Source: Sporosarcina sp. NCCP-2222 (GTDB lineage Bacteria; Bacillota; Bacilli; Bacillales_A; Planococcaceae). From it: 48,264 nucleotides of DNA. Under the pieces are notes generated by a model, which did no database searches, was not told the DNA's origin, and saw only the letters and a list, made by a program, of their open reading frames with translations. The stretch is from assembly GCF_023168145.1 (NCBI RefSeq), contig NZ_BQYK01000001.1, positions 115,534-163,797 on the forward strand. Direction: 5' to 3'. A program made the translations under genes and the position numbers. Below, piece after piece: positions 1 through 8,935 of the stretch; the first letter of the stretch is position 1; every line of letters begins with the position of its first letter.

Positions 1-1358
1 AGCAGTCCAGCCCTTCCTCCTTCATCGTCCTCATCCTCACCGAACAATTCCTTTTCAATGATGGCCGGGTCGATGATGCTGCAATTCACCCGGATAAAAT
101 TATAGATTTTGCGATCGCTGCCCGAATGGATAGCGTGTGCAAAAAGTTCCTTGCCTGTCCCCGATTCGCCTCGGAGCAGAACTGGGACCGAGGATTTTGC
201 TGCGGCAACTTTAGCTTGTTCAATCGCAAGCTCAATATCCGGAGAACTTCCATTGATGTCTGAAAAGGTATATGTAGATTCAAGCTTCCTGATAATAGAG
301 CGAGCCCAATCGAGCTCACGCATAAGACTTCTCATTTCTGTTATATCATGAATGACTCCCACACTGCCCATAACATGCTGGTCGACTATAATCGGAGCCA
401 CGTTAACAATGACATCCCGATTGGATTCTCCAATACGCATGTTGACACCACGCACAGGCTTTTTTGTCTTCAGCACTTTCATATGGATGCTTTCGCCCTC
501 ATTGATATCGACGGTAGCCGGCTTTCCGACCACTTCATCTTCAGATAGTCCGGTAATCCTGGTATAAGCAGGATTTACCAAGATGCCATTGCCTTTGTCG
601 TCTACTACTGAAATGGCATCATCGCTCGAATGAATAATAGCTTCCAACATAGTTTTCACTTGTTTTAAGTCAGTAATTTCTTCAGCCAGCTTCAAGACTT
701 CAGACACATCTTTAAACACAGCGAACGCCCCGATTTTTTCTCCTTCCGAAGTGAAAAGAGGGAATCTAGAGCTGACTATTTTCAACCCATTTGGCAGTTG
801 GAGTTCCTCATTCAATTCGACTTTCCCCGATTTGAAAACCCTTACAAGTTTGCTTTCGGGAATTATCTCTTCAATTGGCGTGCCAATAATCCGCCTGCTC
901 TGGACGCCAAGCATCCTGCAAGCGCTTTCATTGATAAAATCAATTTTCCCTTTTGCATTAATGCCGATCATCCCTTCTTCAACTGAATTGAAGATGAGCT
1001 GCTGCTTATGAATCTCAGTTTGGACTTGTTGTATAAAATGATTCTTCTCGTTCAATAAATGAACGATTAAATTAGCCACCGAACCAGGCACAAGCATAGT
1101 TCCCGGCGGTTTGCGTTCCATTAATGCCGGAAAAACGGCAGGGTCACCTGTAACATCAAAAACGATGTTGACTGGTTCCTTTAAAAACGGTTCCCATTGT
1201 TTCCCTGTTCGCACACCAAGCTTCTTGGCAAGTTGTAAGCTAGGAGCATTTTCATCCTGATCCACAATTGCGAACACTTGCATGAAATCTAATTTGCTAA
1301 TGAGATGCAATAATGCGGAGCCGCCATTCCCTGCTCCAATAATAAGAACTTTTTGCAA
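1..1358 (-). CDS. bkdR: Sigma-54-dependent activator, BkdR/YqiR type (C-terminus off window)
   Basis: Enhancer-binding activator of sigma-54 RNA polymerase. By position and architecture it resembles B. subtilis BkdR, which switches on branched-chain keto acid catabolism. The frame is open to the left edge, so the rest of the AAA+ domain and the HTH are missing. The N-terminus (VLIIGAGNGGSALL) looks like a Rossmann fold. Two PAS-like segments follow, and then the start of the AAA+ domain with Walker A GESGTGKE and the ELFG motif. The TTG start is chosen because an in-frame TGA lies just upstream, preceded by AAGGAG at about 11 nt. It is divergent from the DUF2627 gene. The family is clear; the target operon is inferred from synteny only. 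Confidence 0.85.
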   Translation of the reverse strand, partial: MQKVLIIGAGNGGSALLHLISKLDFMQVFAIVDQDENAPSLQLAKKLGVRTGKQWEPFLKEPVNIVFDVTGDPAVFPALMERKPPGTMLVPGSVANLIVHLLNEKNHFIQQVQTEIHKQQLIFNSVEEGMIGINAKGKIDFINESACRMLGVQSRRIIGTPIEEIIPESKLVRVFKSGKVELNEELQLPNGLKIVSSRFPLFTSEGEKIGAFAVFKDVSEVLKLAEEITDLKQVKTMLEAIIHSSDDAISVVDDKGNGILVNPAYTRITGLSEDEVVGKPATVDINEGESIHMKVLKTKKPVRGVNMRIGESNRDVIVNVAPIIVDQHVMGSVGVIHDITEMRSLMRELDWARSIIRKLESTYTFSDINGSSPDIELAIEQAKVAAAKSSVPVLLRGESGTGKELFAHAIHSGSDRKIYNFIRVNCSIIDPAIIEKELFGEDEDDEGGRAGL

Positions 1359-1409
1359 GGATATTCAATCTCCTTTAACAAGAATGCAATCTTTTGCAAA
1401 TCCATTTTT

Positions 1410-1438
1410 ATCATACACCATAACTCCTTTCTTGACAA
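1410..1438 (-). promoter_or_regulatory. Sigma-A-like promoter of the sigma-54 activator gene
   Basis: TTGTCA (1433-1438) and TATGAT (1410-1415) are separated by 17 nt, reading towards the activator start at 1358. The -35 box shares bases with the opposite-strand promoter of the DUF2627 gene. Confidence 0.6.
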
Positions 1439-1459
1439 TAATTGATGACACGGTAAAAT
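1432..1459 (+). promoter_or_regulatory. Sigma-A-like promoter of the DUF2627 gene
   Basis: TTGACA (1432-1437) and TAAAAT (1454-1459) are separated by 16 nt, 25 nt upstream of the ATG. The box overlaps the -35 of the divergent activator promoter, so the two promoters probably exclude each other. Confidence 0.6.
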
Positions 1460-1484
1460 TAAAATCGATAAGGAGTTGTTAACA

Positions 1485-1724
1485 ATGGCCCGTTTGGCGG
1501 CGTTTATCGTCCTTCTCATACCAGGTCTGATGGCAGCTTTTGGCATCAAGCTGATGAGGGATTCTTTGTTCGGGATCTTATTCAGTCCGTTCCCGTTTAT
1601 CTGGTTGCAGTTTTTGATCGGGTTTCTCTTGTTCGCTGCTGGTCTCGGCTTCTTCGCCGGCTTTCTGCTAAGGCGCGATCGAAGAAAAGGACGGGTTCAG
1701 GAGAAGTTTCAGGAAAAGCGTTGA
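1485..1724 (+). CDS. DUF2627 small membrane protein (YqzF-like)
   Basis: A 79-residue protein of unknown function. It has two hydrophobic helices (about residues 5-24 and 38-60), separated by a short loop containing LFSPFPFIWLQF, and a basic tail (RRDRRKGRVQEKFQEKR) likely to face the cytoplasm. The ATG at 1485 is preferred because AGGAG lies 9 nt upstream; an in-frame ATG at 1476 lacks a good ribosome site. It sits between the bkdR-type regulator and glpQ, as yqzF does in B. subtilis. The gene ends at a shared bidirectional terminator. Confidence 0.8.
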   Translation: MARLAAFIVLLIPGLMAAFGIKLMRDSLFGILFSPFPFIWLQFLIGFLLFAAGLGFFAGFLLRRDRRKGRVQEKFQEKR

Positions 1725-1763
1725 CCGGTTAAAAGGTATTACATAGGCTCTGCTGTGAAATTT

Positions 1764-1799
1764 AAAAAAGCAGTCGGATATCAATCCGACTGCTTTTTT
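1764..1799. terminator. Bidirectional terminator between DUF2627 gene and glpQ
   Basis: A perfect 15-bp stem (AAAAAAGCAGTCGGA pairing with its complement) encloses a 6-nt loop. It gives a U-run on both strands, so it can end both convergent genes. It overlaps the last codon of the glycerophosphodiesterase. Confidence 0.9.
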
Positions 1800-2517
1800 A
1801 CGCGTTATTCCCTTTTTGGACGACAAAACGTTCAGGATAATCTGTGATCCAACCTGAAATTCGTCCATCTTCTTGAAGGGATGGCTCCTTCCCTGTGACT
1901 CCATACATTCTAAGAATTTTCCCTGAGTCAGTCAGCATCTCTTGGAAAGGATGCTTCCACAGCCTTTTATGAAAATGAAAACTATCGACTTCAAAGCCAT
2001 TCAGGAGTTCAGGCGTAAGTTGACGTTTCTTCAGCAACAAAGCCGTTTCCATCTTCGGCTCCAACACTTTAACTTGTTGAAGTATTCCGTAATCAAAAGA
2101 GGAAAAATGCACATGATCCAGCAAAGAAGCCATTTCCAGAATACCCGGGAGTGATTCTGGATTCTCTACAACTGTTTCCTTCAATTCAATGTTCAATGCG
2201 AGTTGATGCAATAAACAGAATGACACTGTTTCTCTTAATGTAGGGATTTGACTGCCGAAGAACAACCGCCAAAACCTTTTTCCGACCCGGATCTGCCGAA
2301 GTTCATTCGAAGTCATCGACGCTATAGACTGCCGCCGTCCGGCCACTCGCTGTAAACCTGGATCATGGAGGACGACCGGCAAACCATCACTCGTGATTTG
2401 GACATCAATTTCCAGACCATCCGCACCAAGGTGAACAGCTTCCTTGAACGCCGCCACGGTGTTTTCAAACCGATGCGCGGATGCACCACGATGAGCGAAA
2501 ACGAGTGGTCTAGACAT
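1798..2517 (-). CDS. glpQ: Glycerophosphodiester phosphodiesterase (YqiK-like)
   Basis: Hydrolyses glycerophosphodiesters to glycerol-3-phosphate and an alcohol. It has the GDPD TIM-barrel signature near the N-terminus: AHRGASAHRFENTVAAF, then LEIDVQITSDGLPVVLHD, which carry the catalytic histidines and the metal-binding Glu/Asp. At 239 aa it is the usual size for a single-domain cytosolic GDPD, and no signal peptide is seen. The start at MSRPLVFAHRG overlaps the end of the FapA-like gene by 8 nt and has no clear ribosome site, so it is probably translationally coupled. An in-frame ATG 9 nt upstream is possible. Confidence 0.88.
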   Translation of the reverse strand: MSRPLVFAHRGASAHRFENTVAAFKEAVHLGADGLEIDVQITSDGLPVVLHDPGLQRVAGRRQSIASMTSNELRQIRVGKRFWRLFFGSQIPTLRETVSFCLLHQLALNIELKETVVENPESLPGILEMASLLDHVHFSSFDYGILQQVKVLEPKMETALLLKKRQLTPELLNGFEVDSFHFHKRLWKHPFQEMLTDSGKILRMYGVTGKEPSLQEDGRISGWITDYPERFVVQKGNNA

Positions 2518-4078
2518 TGAGCACATTATCAAAGACTTCAAAGACACCCTTTGCCGTCTTTGTCAGCGTCGTCGATTTAGTTCCAATATGAATCACTACC
2601 CCCGGATAAGCCTCTTTGGATACTTCAATCTTAGGAGGAATCGCATTTCTAATTTTCCTCATACCTAGTTGAATTTCTTTATCGAGCTCCAACATTTTTT
2701 CGTGCCCTGACTCGATTGACTGCTGCACCTTCTCAAGCGCATCGGCTTGTTGACCAGCCAGCTGGTCAGCCATTGCTTCGAACTTTCCGGAATGCTCCTC
2801 GAGCTTGCGTGTGGTCGCCTGAATTTCCTTCAACTCTTGAGCCAAGTGCTGAATTTCCTTATAAATCAAGTCTTTATCCACTCCTCTGGCATGGAGATGA
2901 GTCGTACGTTCATGCTGGTTTCCAGCGTATGCACAACCAATCGTATACATGGCTTCGATATGGCCGCCGATTATTTTACCCCGGTTCATATCCACATGTA
3001 CCCGCTCCGCCACCACTTCACACCCGAGCATATAGAGACCGACATGGACATTAGAAGCGAATATTTTGCAATTGTTTGCATGTTTAAGAAAGATATCTCC
3101 CTTCGCCTCAATGACAGACATGCCGCCGCCGAAGACGCCGCCCTTAATGTAGAGATCTCCCTCGGAAGAACAAATTTCTTTTGAGTTCGTCACACCTTCT
3201 TTGCCTTCGATCGAAATATCCCCTGTGGCATTGACTGAATATCCTGCCAGGACCGTACCAAGTATACGGACTGCTCCATCGAATGTAATGGAACCCGTTT
3301 CAGGTCCAACATCTCCATTGATCACTAGCTGGGCTCCTACGCTAATAATTCCATGTTGAAACTCCAACGCACCGCTATGAGATGCGCGCAGGACGATTTT
3401 ATTTCCTTCCTCCACTTCAAAGACTGATTTATTATCGTATTCCAGTCTGGCATCACTTCCTCTAGGAGCTGGAATCTCGTTGCCGAGGATATCCGTTCCA
3501 GGCGATCCTTCTTGCGGCAGGATTTTTTCTCCGAGCCAATCACCTTGATGAATATGTGTGACAAAATTCATCTCATAATAGTCTGCTGACCCATCTTCTC
3601 GAATAACTGGCTTCCGCTCCGGACGATCCAAATAAGTGATTTTTGCGTCCGCCCCTTGGACAGGCTCTTTGCCGATGGCAATGGTAATTGGCGCACCCGG
3701 AATGAATGGCACTGAATTTAGTGATACCCTGCCAAATCGTATTCCGAGATCATCTATTTTCTCCTCTGCCTGACGTAGCAGTTCCTCGCGTTTACTTTCA
3801 AATTCCTCCATTGTCACATTTAAAAAGAGTTGCGCCTTCATTCGATCGGACTGGACCTCTATTTCCATCAACGGAAGATAAGTTCCGATTACGTGTTCTT
3901 TTTCCACTTCTGTAAGCGCTTTCTTCAGGATAGGGAATGATTGGATCTTGATTCTTGGATGTTGTTGGATGATCCGATCGAAGGATTTTATTGGGAATCC
4001 TCCTTTTTTCAGGCGTAAAAATACATTTACTTCATCTACAACATACAAGTCGAAGTAATCGTTCTCTTGCAGCAACAT
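2510..4078 (-). CDS. FapA-family (DUF342) beta-helix protein
   Basis: A 522-aa protein of the DUF342/FapA family; proteobacterial members are linked to flagellar assembly or polarity. The N-terminal third is mixed alpha/beta. Residues about 150-380 contain many short beta/Gly repeats typical of the family's right-handed beta-helix (GDISIEGKEGVTNSKEIC, GDLYIKGGVFGGGMSVIEAK). Residues about 395-470 are a charged coiled coil, and a short beta tail follows. GGAGGTGAGGA precedes the ATG. It lies between spo0A and glpQ and overlaps glpQ. A role in sporulation or cell polarity is conceivable from position only; no function is claimed. Confidence 0.82.
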   Translation of the reverse strand: MLLQENDYFDLYVVDEVNVFLRLKKGGFPIKSFDRIIQQHPRIKIQSFPILKKALTEVEKEHVIGTYLPLMEIEVQSDRMKAQLFLNVTMEEFESKREELLRQAEEKIDDLGIRFGRVSLNSVPFIPGAPITIAIGKEPVQGADAKITYLDRPERKPVIREDGSADYYEMNFVTHIHQGDWLGEKILPQEGSPGTDILGNEIPAPRGSDARLEYDNKSVFEVEEGNKIVLRASHSGALEFQHGIISVGAQLVINGDVGPETGSITFDGAVRILGTVLAGYSVNATGDISIEGKEGVTNSKEICSSEGDLYIKGGVFGGGMSVIEAKGDIFLKHANNCKIFASNVHVGLYMLGCEVVAERVHVDMNRGKIIGGHIEAMYTIGCAYAGNQHERTTHLHARGVDKDLIYKEIQHLAQELKEIQATTRKLEEHSGKFEAMADQLAGQQADALEKVQQSIESGHEKMLELDKEIQLGMRKIRNAIPPKIEVSKEAYPGVVIHIGTKSTTLTKTAKGVFEVFDNVLNV

Positions 4079-4201
4079 TCCTCACCTCCAATGTTTATAT
4101 TCATTATAATCGATTTACCCGACTATTTGGATAGTTAAAAGGATACAAAGCAATAAAAGGAAATTCTTTGTGTTTTTCAATCATTGACTACGATATTTAT
4201 A

Positions 4202-4240
4202 ACAAAAAAATAAAACCAACGAAAACGCACACTCGTCGGC
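4202..4240 (-). terminator. Rho-independent terminator after spo0A
   Basis: On minus, a 7-bp stem (CCGACGA/TCGTTGG, one G-U pair) is followed by a T-rich tract, 37 nt past the spo0A stop. It separates spo0A from the FapA-like gene. Confidence 0.7.
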
Positions 4241-4276
4241 TTAGAAAAAGATTAATAAATATATTCATAATTGCTG

Positions 4277-5068
4277 TTAGCTGGCCATATGCTCAATACG
4301 AATCTTATCTGCAATCATCGCAATGAATTCACTGTTTGTAGGTTTACTTTTTAAATGGTGAACTGTATATCCAAAGGTTTTCGAAATAACATCGTAATTA
4401 CCTCGATTCCATGCAACTTCAATTGCATGCCGAATCGCGCGTTCCACTCGTGATGGAGTTGTTTTATATTTCTCAGCAATATCCGGATAAAGGACTTTAG
4501 TAACAGATCCAAGCAAATCCACATCCATATATACCATTTGGATCGCTTCTCGAAGGAATGCATAACCTTTAATATGGGCTGGGACGCCAATTTCCTTGAT
4601 GATGGAAGTGATTGTCGTATCAAGCATTTTCTGATTAATTGGGCCTTCATCTGAACCAGAATTTTCCTGACTCGTTTGTTTTGCAGGTTTTTGCGTGCCT
4701 GCCACTTGAAATATTTGATTCACAAGCCGATCGAGTTCAAATGGTTTTAACATGAAATAGGAGGCTCCCAAACTGGCTGCGTGTGACATGACATCTTCTT
4801 GGCCAAACGCCGTCAGCATGATGACATGCATATCACTGTATTCTGCATCAGCTTTCAACGTTTCAAGCACAGCGATGCCATCCAGATGGGGCATGATAAT
4901 ATCGAGTAATAATATATCCGGGACTTCCTCTTGTAACATTGATAAACAGACTTTGCCGTTGTGCGCAGTCCAAATAATTTCAAATTCAGCCTGGTTTTCA
5001 AGAAAAGTCTTCATCGTCCGAACCAGTTCCTTATTGTCATCCGCAATTGCAATTTTTACTTTCTCCAT
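4277..5068 (-). CDS. spo0A: Stage 0 sporulation response regulator Spo0A
   Basis: Master regulator of sporulation, activated by the phosphorelay; it binds 0A boxes. At 263 aa it matches the family. The N-terminal receiver domain has acidic residues DDN near position 10, the phospho-acceptor Asp in [15 protein letters not shown], conserved Thr in MLTAFG and Lys in LKPFE. A linker (about 125-145) leads to the C-terminal Spo0A DNA-binding domain with the recognition helix region [22 protein letters not shown] lies 6 nt before the ATG. Upstream sits a sigma-H-like promoter with 0A boxes. Its neighbour is spoIVB, as in Bacillus. Confidence 0.98.
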   Translation of the reverse strand: MEKVKIAIADDNKELVRTMKTFLENQAEFEIIWTAHNGKVCLSMLQEEVPDILLLDIIMPHLDGIAVLETLKADAEYSDMHVIMLTAFGQEDVMSHAASLGASYFMLKPFELDRLVNQIFQVAGTQKPAKQTSQENSGSDEGPINQKMLDTTITSIIKEIGVPAHIKGYAFLREAIQMVYMDVDLLGSVTKVLYPDIAEKYKTTPSRVERAIRHAIEVAWNRGNYDVISKTFGYTVHHLKSKPTNSEFIAMIADKIRIEHMAS

Positions 5069-5121
5069 TCCAATCCCCCTAAATAATGTCCATATTGATT
5101 TTATCGTCCTGTGCTTAGGAA

Positions 5122-5150
5122 ATTTTCGACAAAAGCTTGAAGAATCCTCT
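5122..5150 (-). promoter_or_regulatory. Sigma-H-like (Ps) promoter of spo0A with overlapping 0A box
   Basis: On minus, AGAGGATTC (5142-5150) and GTCGAAAAT (5122-5130) are 11 nt apart. They fit the sigma-H pattern RNAGGAWWW-N11/12-RNNGAATWW except one base in the -10. A perfect Spo0A box TGTCGAA (5125-5131) overlaps the -10, as expected for autoregulation. Confidence 0.65.
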
Positions 5151-5194
5151 CATGAACTAAAAAATGCATCTTATGTATTATGATTTCCCTAAAA

Positions 5195-5201
5195 TTCGAC
5201 T
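5195..5201 (-). promoter_or_regulatory. Second candidate 0A box upstream of spo0A
   Basis: AGTCGAA matches the TGTCGAA consensus at 6 of 7 positions. It lies about 45 nt upstream of the putative sigma-H -35. A short motif, so weak alone; position upstream of a known autoregulated gene supports it. Confidence 0.4.
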
Positions 5202-5252
5202 AACTTCACCGTTTTTCCGAACGCAAGAAAATGCTGTCATTATGTAAAGCGG

Positions 5253-5280
5253 CAGGAAGGAAAAAGCATTTTCCTTCCTG
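5253..5280 (-). terminator. Hairpin terminator after spoIVB
   Basis: A perfect 12-bp stem (CAGGAAGGAAAA and its complement) with a 4-nt loop, about 60 nt past the spoIVB stop. The downstream U-run is weak, so it may act as a processing or stabilising hairpin. Confidence 0.6.
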
Positions 5281-5342
5281 CGCCTGTCACCTTACAGCTA
5301 AATTGCAACCAACTGGATAGCTGAATTCGCCTCAAGCCGCGA

Positions 5343-6308
5343 TTACTTTTCACCATTCCGCATTGTGACAAGGAAAAGACCTGCTCCTTTTTTGGGTTCG
5401 TCCACAAACATATGGGTAACGGCCCCGACAAATTTTCCATTTTGAATGACAGGGCTTCCGCTCATTCCCTGCAAAATGCCTCCTGTTTCCGCAAGCAATT
5501 TTGAATCAGTCAATATGAAATGGAACTGCTCTTCCTCGATTTTAGTGATTTTGATGCTGAATTTACCTACTTCTGTTCCTTTGACGGTAGTATAGATTTC
5601 AGCTTCCCCGAGTTGAAGCTCAGACGGTTGCATAATTTTTAAAGGAGCGGCTAACACTTTCTTTGAGGCATCATTCCACGTTCCGAATATGCCGTAAATT
5701 CCATTGGTCTTGATTTTCCCTAAATAATCCCCATCTTTAACGATGGAAGATATTTTATAACCCGGTACTCCCGGCACGCTTTTCTTTATTTGTTCGATTT
5801 CCGAAAGATAGATCGCTCCATCTGTAAAGGAAGGTGGAGATTTCAATGAGCTATCGACGATTTGATGGCCTAAGGCCCCGTAGGTCCCTTTTTGAGGGTC
5901 AACATACGTTAAAGTACCTGTCCCTTCCGTACGGTCTTTCAAAAACGGGAAAAGGCGTTTAAGGGCATTTGAGTCGGCATTCAATTCGCTCTCTTCGCCT
6001 TCGCGAACAATGAGCAAGCGGATCTGTTCCTGTTTAACCTTTGGTAAGATGCCTTCAACATCTTGAACTGTTTTAATTTCTTTATCGCCTAGCTGGCGGA
6101 TGGAGTCGCCGGCTTTCAACCAAATTTCGTCATTTATCAGCACGTCACCCGTTATAAACACGCCGGACAAATCCATTTGGATGCCGATGGACTCTCCCAT
6201 CGGAATGACTGAACCGCTTTCCGCAGCAGCTTTGTCATAATGATATGGCAATAAATATAACAGTGCGGCAAACGAAACAGTCAGCTTGAGTCGTCTATTC
6301 CATCCCAT
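5343..6308 (-). CDS. spoIVB: SpoIVB serine peptidase, compact form
   Basis: Forespore-secreted PDZ serine peptidase that signals to the SpoIVFA/FB complex to release pro-sigma-K processing in the mother cell. N-terminal membrane/signal helix (about residues 8-28), a PDZ-like segment (about 50-105, VFITGDVLINDEIWLKAGDS), and the SpoIVB peptidase domain with His in YGALGHQIVD and Ser in GGILQGMSGSPVIQNGKF. It is 321 aa against about 426 in B. subtilis: the linker between membrane helix and PDZ and parts of the PDZ are shortened, but catalytic motifs remain. AGGAGGTGAACT precedes the ATG. It lies upstream of spo0A and downstream of recN, the canonical order. Confidence 0.93.
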   Translation of the reverse strand: MGWNRRLKLTVSFAALLYLLPYHYDKAAAESGSVIPMGESIGIQMDLSGVFITGDVLINDEIWLKAGDSIRQLGDKEIKTVQDVEGILPKVKQEQIRLLIVREGEESELNADSNALKRLFPFLKDRTEGTGTLTYVDPQKGTYGALGHQIVDSSLKSPPSFTDGAIYLSEIEQIKKSVPGVPGYKISSIVKDGDYLGKIKTNGIYGIFGTWNDASKKVLAAPLKIMQPSELQLGEAEIYTTVKGTEVGKFSIKITKIEEEQFHFILTDSKLLAETGGILQGMSGSPVIQNGKFVGAVTHMFVDEPKKGAGLFLVTMRNGEK

Positions 6309-6510
6309 AGTTCACCTCCTCATTTAAGATACTTATGGTATGTCCGTTCGCCGGGATGTTATAAGAGGGTAATTCAAGCAAAACGACATGATTTACGTAC
6401 GGCCAATGTAATTATCCATAATAGGATGCGGTAAAAGTACATACACTATCCATATGATTTATTCATCGAAGCCATAAAACGTAGCCAGGTAAACGATTTG
6501 CAGGCAAAAG

Positions 6511-6540
6511 AAAAAACGTACATTTGAGTATGCACGTTTT
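6511..6540 (-). terminator. Terminator after recN
   Basis: On minus, AAAACGTGCAT pairs with ATGTACGTTTT around a 6-nt loop and runs into a T tract, 20 nt after the recN stop. The rest of the 250-nt gap to spoIVB shows no gene. Confidence 0.8.
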
Positions 6541-6559
6541 CTCACGGGTACCAGCCAAT

Positions 6560-8257
6560 TTAAGGACGAAATGCTTTTTTACGATTGTCTGCCAGGGACA
6601 GCAATTCATCAGCATGCTGCAAGGTCAATTCAGTAATTTCCGCACCAGATAACATTCTGGACAACTCTTTTGTCCGGTCCATTCCTGTAATTTCAGAAAT
6701 GGCTGTTGTCGTACGGTCATCCTTCACTTCTTTTTTAATAAGATAATGGTGATCCGCCATTGCAGCGACTTGCGGTAAGTGTGAAATGCACAGGACTTGC
6801 GAATGCGTCGCAATCATGGCGATCTTTTCGGCAATGGCTTGTGCGACCCGTCCGCTTACACCTGTATCCACTTCATCAAAAATAATCGACGTAATTCCCT
6901 GATGTTTTGAGAAGATTGTCTTAAGAGCCAGCATGATCCTGGACAATTCTCCACCGGATGCAACTTTAACGAGCGGTTTCATCGGTTCGCCGACGTTCGT
7001 TGAGATAAAGAAAGCAACATCATCAAAACCGTTCATATCAAAAACGCCCGGCTGTTGGGTCACCCTTACGTCAAAAGTAGCTTTTTCCATATGAAGCTCT
7101 TTCAACTGTTGCAAAATTGCGGTTTCCAACTGCTTTGCCGCATCTTTCCTGATTAAGGAAAGTTCCATAGCTTCCACTTCAAGATCTTGGACTAGCTGCT
7201 CCAGCTTTTCCTTTCCTTTTTCCAGCCGTTCATCCCGATTTATCAATTGATCCAATTCATCAGCAATTTTCTCACGATACAGCAAGATATCTTCTACAGT
7301 GCTGCCATATTTACGTTTCAGCGTAAGAAGCTGCGCCAGCCGGCTTTCCACAAAATCCAAACGTCCTGGATCAAATTCCATTTGGTCAATCAAATTCTTT
7401 AGATCATGGGCTGTATCCTGTAAAGTATAGAAGCTGGTCGCTACCGATTCGGCATGTGCAGCTAGCGATGTATCAACCGAGGCGGCATCTTCCAAATCGC
7501 TCATCGCAGATCCTACCCAGTCCAATGCATGCATGTCTCCGCTAATCGATTCATAAGCAGTATTTAACCGTTCAAAAAGACGGTGAAAGTGCTGTAATTT
7601 GTTTTGTTCAGCCTCTAACTCCTCTTCTTCTCCAATGACAAGACCAGCTGAATCAATCTCCTTTAATTGGAAGGAATAGAGGTCAATTCGCTGGGCCACC
7701 TGTTGTTCGTTCTCTGTGGCTGCCTCCAGCTTCTTCTTCAGCTTCATATAAGCTGAATATAACTCCAAATAATTGACATGCGCCCTTTTCAACGCATCCC
7801 CCGCAAAATGGTCTAGCAAATAGATATGGCGCTTTTCCATCATCAATTCCTGATTGTCGTGCTGGCCATGAATATCAATTAGCTGGGCACCGATTTCCCG
7901 AAGTATGCCGATTGTGACCAGCTTGCCATTAACTCGGCAAGTTGATTTCCCATTGGCATTCAAGTCGCGGCGTAAAATAATCATACCCTCGTCAGATTCG
8001 ATACCAGCCTCCTGCAATTTATAAAAAACAGGATGATTCGGGTCATCCAGCACAAATAATCCTTCGAGCTCGGCTTTTGGTGCCCCATGGCGAATGAATT
8101 CTGAAGAGCCCCTTCCTCCTGCAAGCAATTGAACAGCATCGATTATGATCGATTTGCCGGCACCCGTTTCACCTGTCAATACAGTGAGGCCTCCATCAAA
8201 TGTCACTTCAAGATGTTCGATGATGGCAAAATTCCGGATCGATAATTCCCGTAACAC
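6560..8257 (-). CDS. recN: DNA repair protein RecN
   Basis: SMC-like ATPase acting early at double-strand breaks. N-terminal LRELSIRNFAIIEHLEV followed by Walker A TGETGAGKSIIIDA; long coiled-coil centre (about 150-370); C-terminal ABC signature KVASGGELSRIMLALK and Walker B SIIFDEVDTGVSG; then ISHLPQVAAMADHH. About 565 aa, normal length. Two adjacent GTG codons are possible starts; the second (8257) fits the family N-terminus and lies 7 nt after GGGGGG. Downstream of argR, as in Bacillus; the roughly 180-nt gap between them holds no gene I can support. Confidence 0.97.
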   Translation of the reverse strand: MLRELSIRNFAIIEHLEVTFDGGLTVLTGETGAGKSIIIDAVQLLAGGRGSSEFIRHGAPKAELEGLFVLDDPNHPVFYKLQEAGIESDEGMIILRRDLNANGKSTCRVNGKLVTIGILREIGAQLIDIHGQHDNQELMMEKRHIYLLDHFAGDALKRAHVNYLELYSAYMKLKKKLEAATENEQQVAQRIDLYSFQLKEIDSAGLVIGEEEELEAEQNKLQHFHRLFERLNTAYESISGDMHALDWVGSAMSDLEDAASVDTSLAAHAESVATSFYTLQDTAHDLKNLIDQMEFDPGRLDFVESRLAQLLTLKRKYGSTVEDILLYREKIADELDQLINRDERLEKGKEKLEQLVQDLEVEAMELSLIRKDAAKQLETAILQQLKELHMEKATFDVRVTQQPGVFDMNGFDDVAFFISTNVGEPMKPLVKVASGGELSRIMLALKTIFSKHQGITSIIFDEVDTGVSGRVAQAIAEKIAMIATHSQVLCISHLPQVAAMADHHYLIKKEVKDDRTTTAISEITGMDRTKELSRMLSGAEITELTLQHADELLSLADNRKKAFRP

Positions 8258-8439
8258 CACTTGTCCCCCCTTTTGCAGCTAAGTAATACTGACCCTAACA
8301 GTACTGAACACTTTCGTGAAGCTGAGCCTTTACCGTTTCTCCATACAAGCTCAGCCGAACAACGCATAAACGAACGCAGTTCTCGTCCTTAACGCGAAAG
8401 CCGTCATGTCCCCTCTTCCTAAAAAAGAGGAAAGTTTGT

Positions 8440-8889
8440 TCAGATCATGGACAGTAATCTTTCCTTCACTTCCTGCGTTACTGTTTCATCCCTGCAAATG
8501 ATCATGCACGTATCATCGCCGCAAATGGTGCCAAGCATTTCATCCCACGATAAATTGTCAACCAGCGATCCTACAGCATGCGCGTTGCCCGGCAAGGTCT
8601 TCAAAACGATGAAATACCCTGCACTGTCGATACTAATGAAAGCATCCGCCATCATCCGGCGGAGCTTATCTTCAGTATTGAATTTATGGACCTGCGGCAA
8701 ACTGTATTTATAACGGCCATCCGGCAAAGGCACTTTAATGAGATGCAGCTCCTTAATGTCGCGCGACACTGTCGCCTGCGTGACATCTACGCCTGCACTT
8801 TTCAGTTTATCGACCAGTTGGTCCTGTGTTTCCACTTCATTGTTTGTAATAATATCTCGAATGCGGATATGCCGTTGTCCTTTGTTCAT
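8440..8889 (-). CDS. argR: Arginine repressor ArgR/AhrC
   Basis: Hexameric arginine-responsive regulator that represses biosynthesis and activates catabolism of arginine. The N-terminal winged helix includes [18 protein letters not shown], and the C-terminal oligomerisation/arginine-binding domain contains [15 protein letters not shown]. The start [14 protein letters not shown] (8889) gives 149 aa, the AhrC length, with GGAG 8 nt upstream; longer in-frame starts run through the ribosome site. It lies between tlyA and recN, a conserved Firmicute neighbourhood. Confidence 0.96.
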   Translation of the reverse strand: MNKGQRHIRIRDIITNNEVETQDQLVDKLKSAGVDVTQATVSRDIKELHLIKVPLPDGRYKYSLPQVHKFNTEDKLRRMMADAFISIDSAGYFIVLKTLPGNAHAVGSLVDNLSWDEMLGTICGDDTCMIICRDETVTQEVKERLLSMI

Positions 8890-8935
8890 ACTCATCACTC
8901 CGATAACCATAGTAGTGCGGCTTTTATTCCATAAG

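Noticed and set aside
2747..3184. Plus-strand open frame of 145 codons inside the FapA-like gene
   Set aside because: It is an antisense shadow: no ribosome site, no family motifs, and the minus strand encodes a recognisable DUF342 protein.
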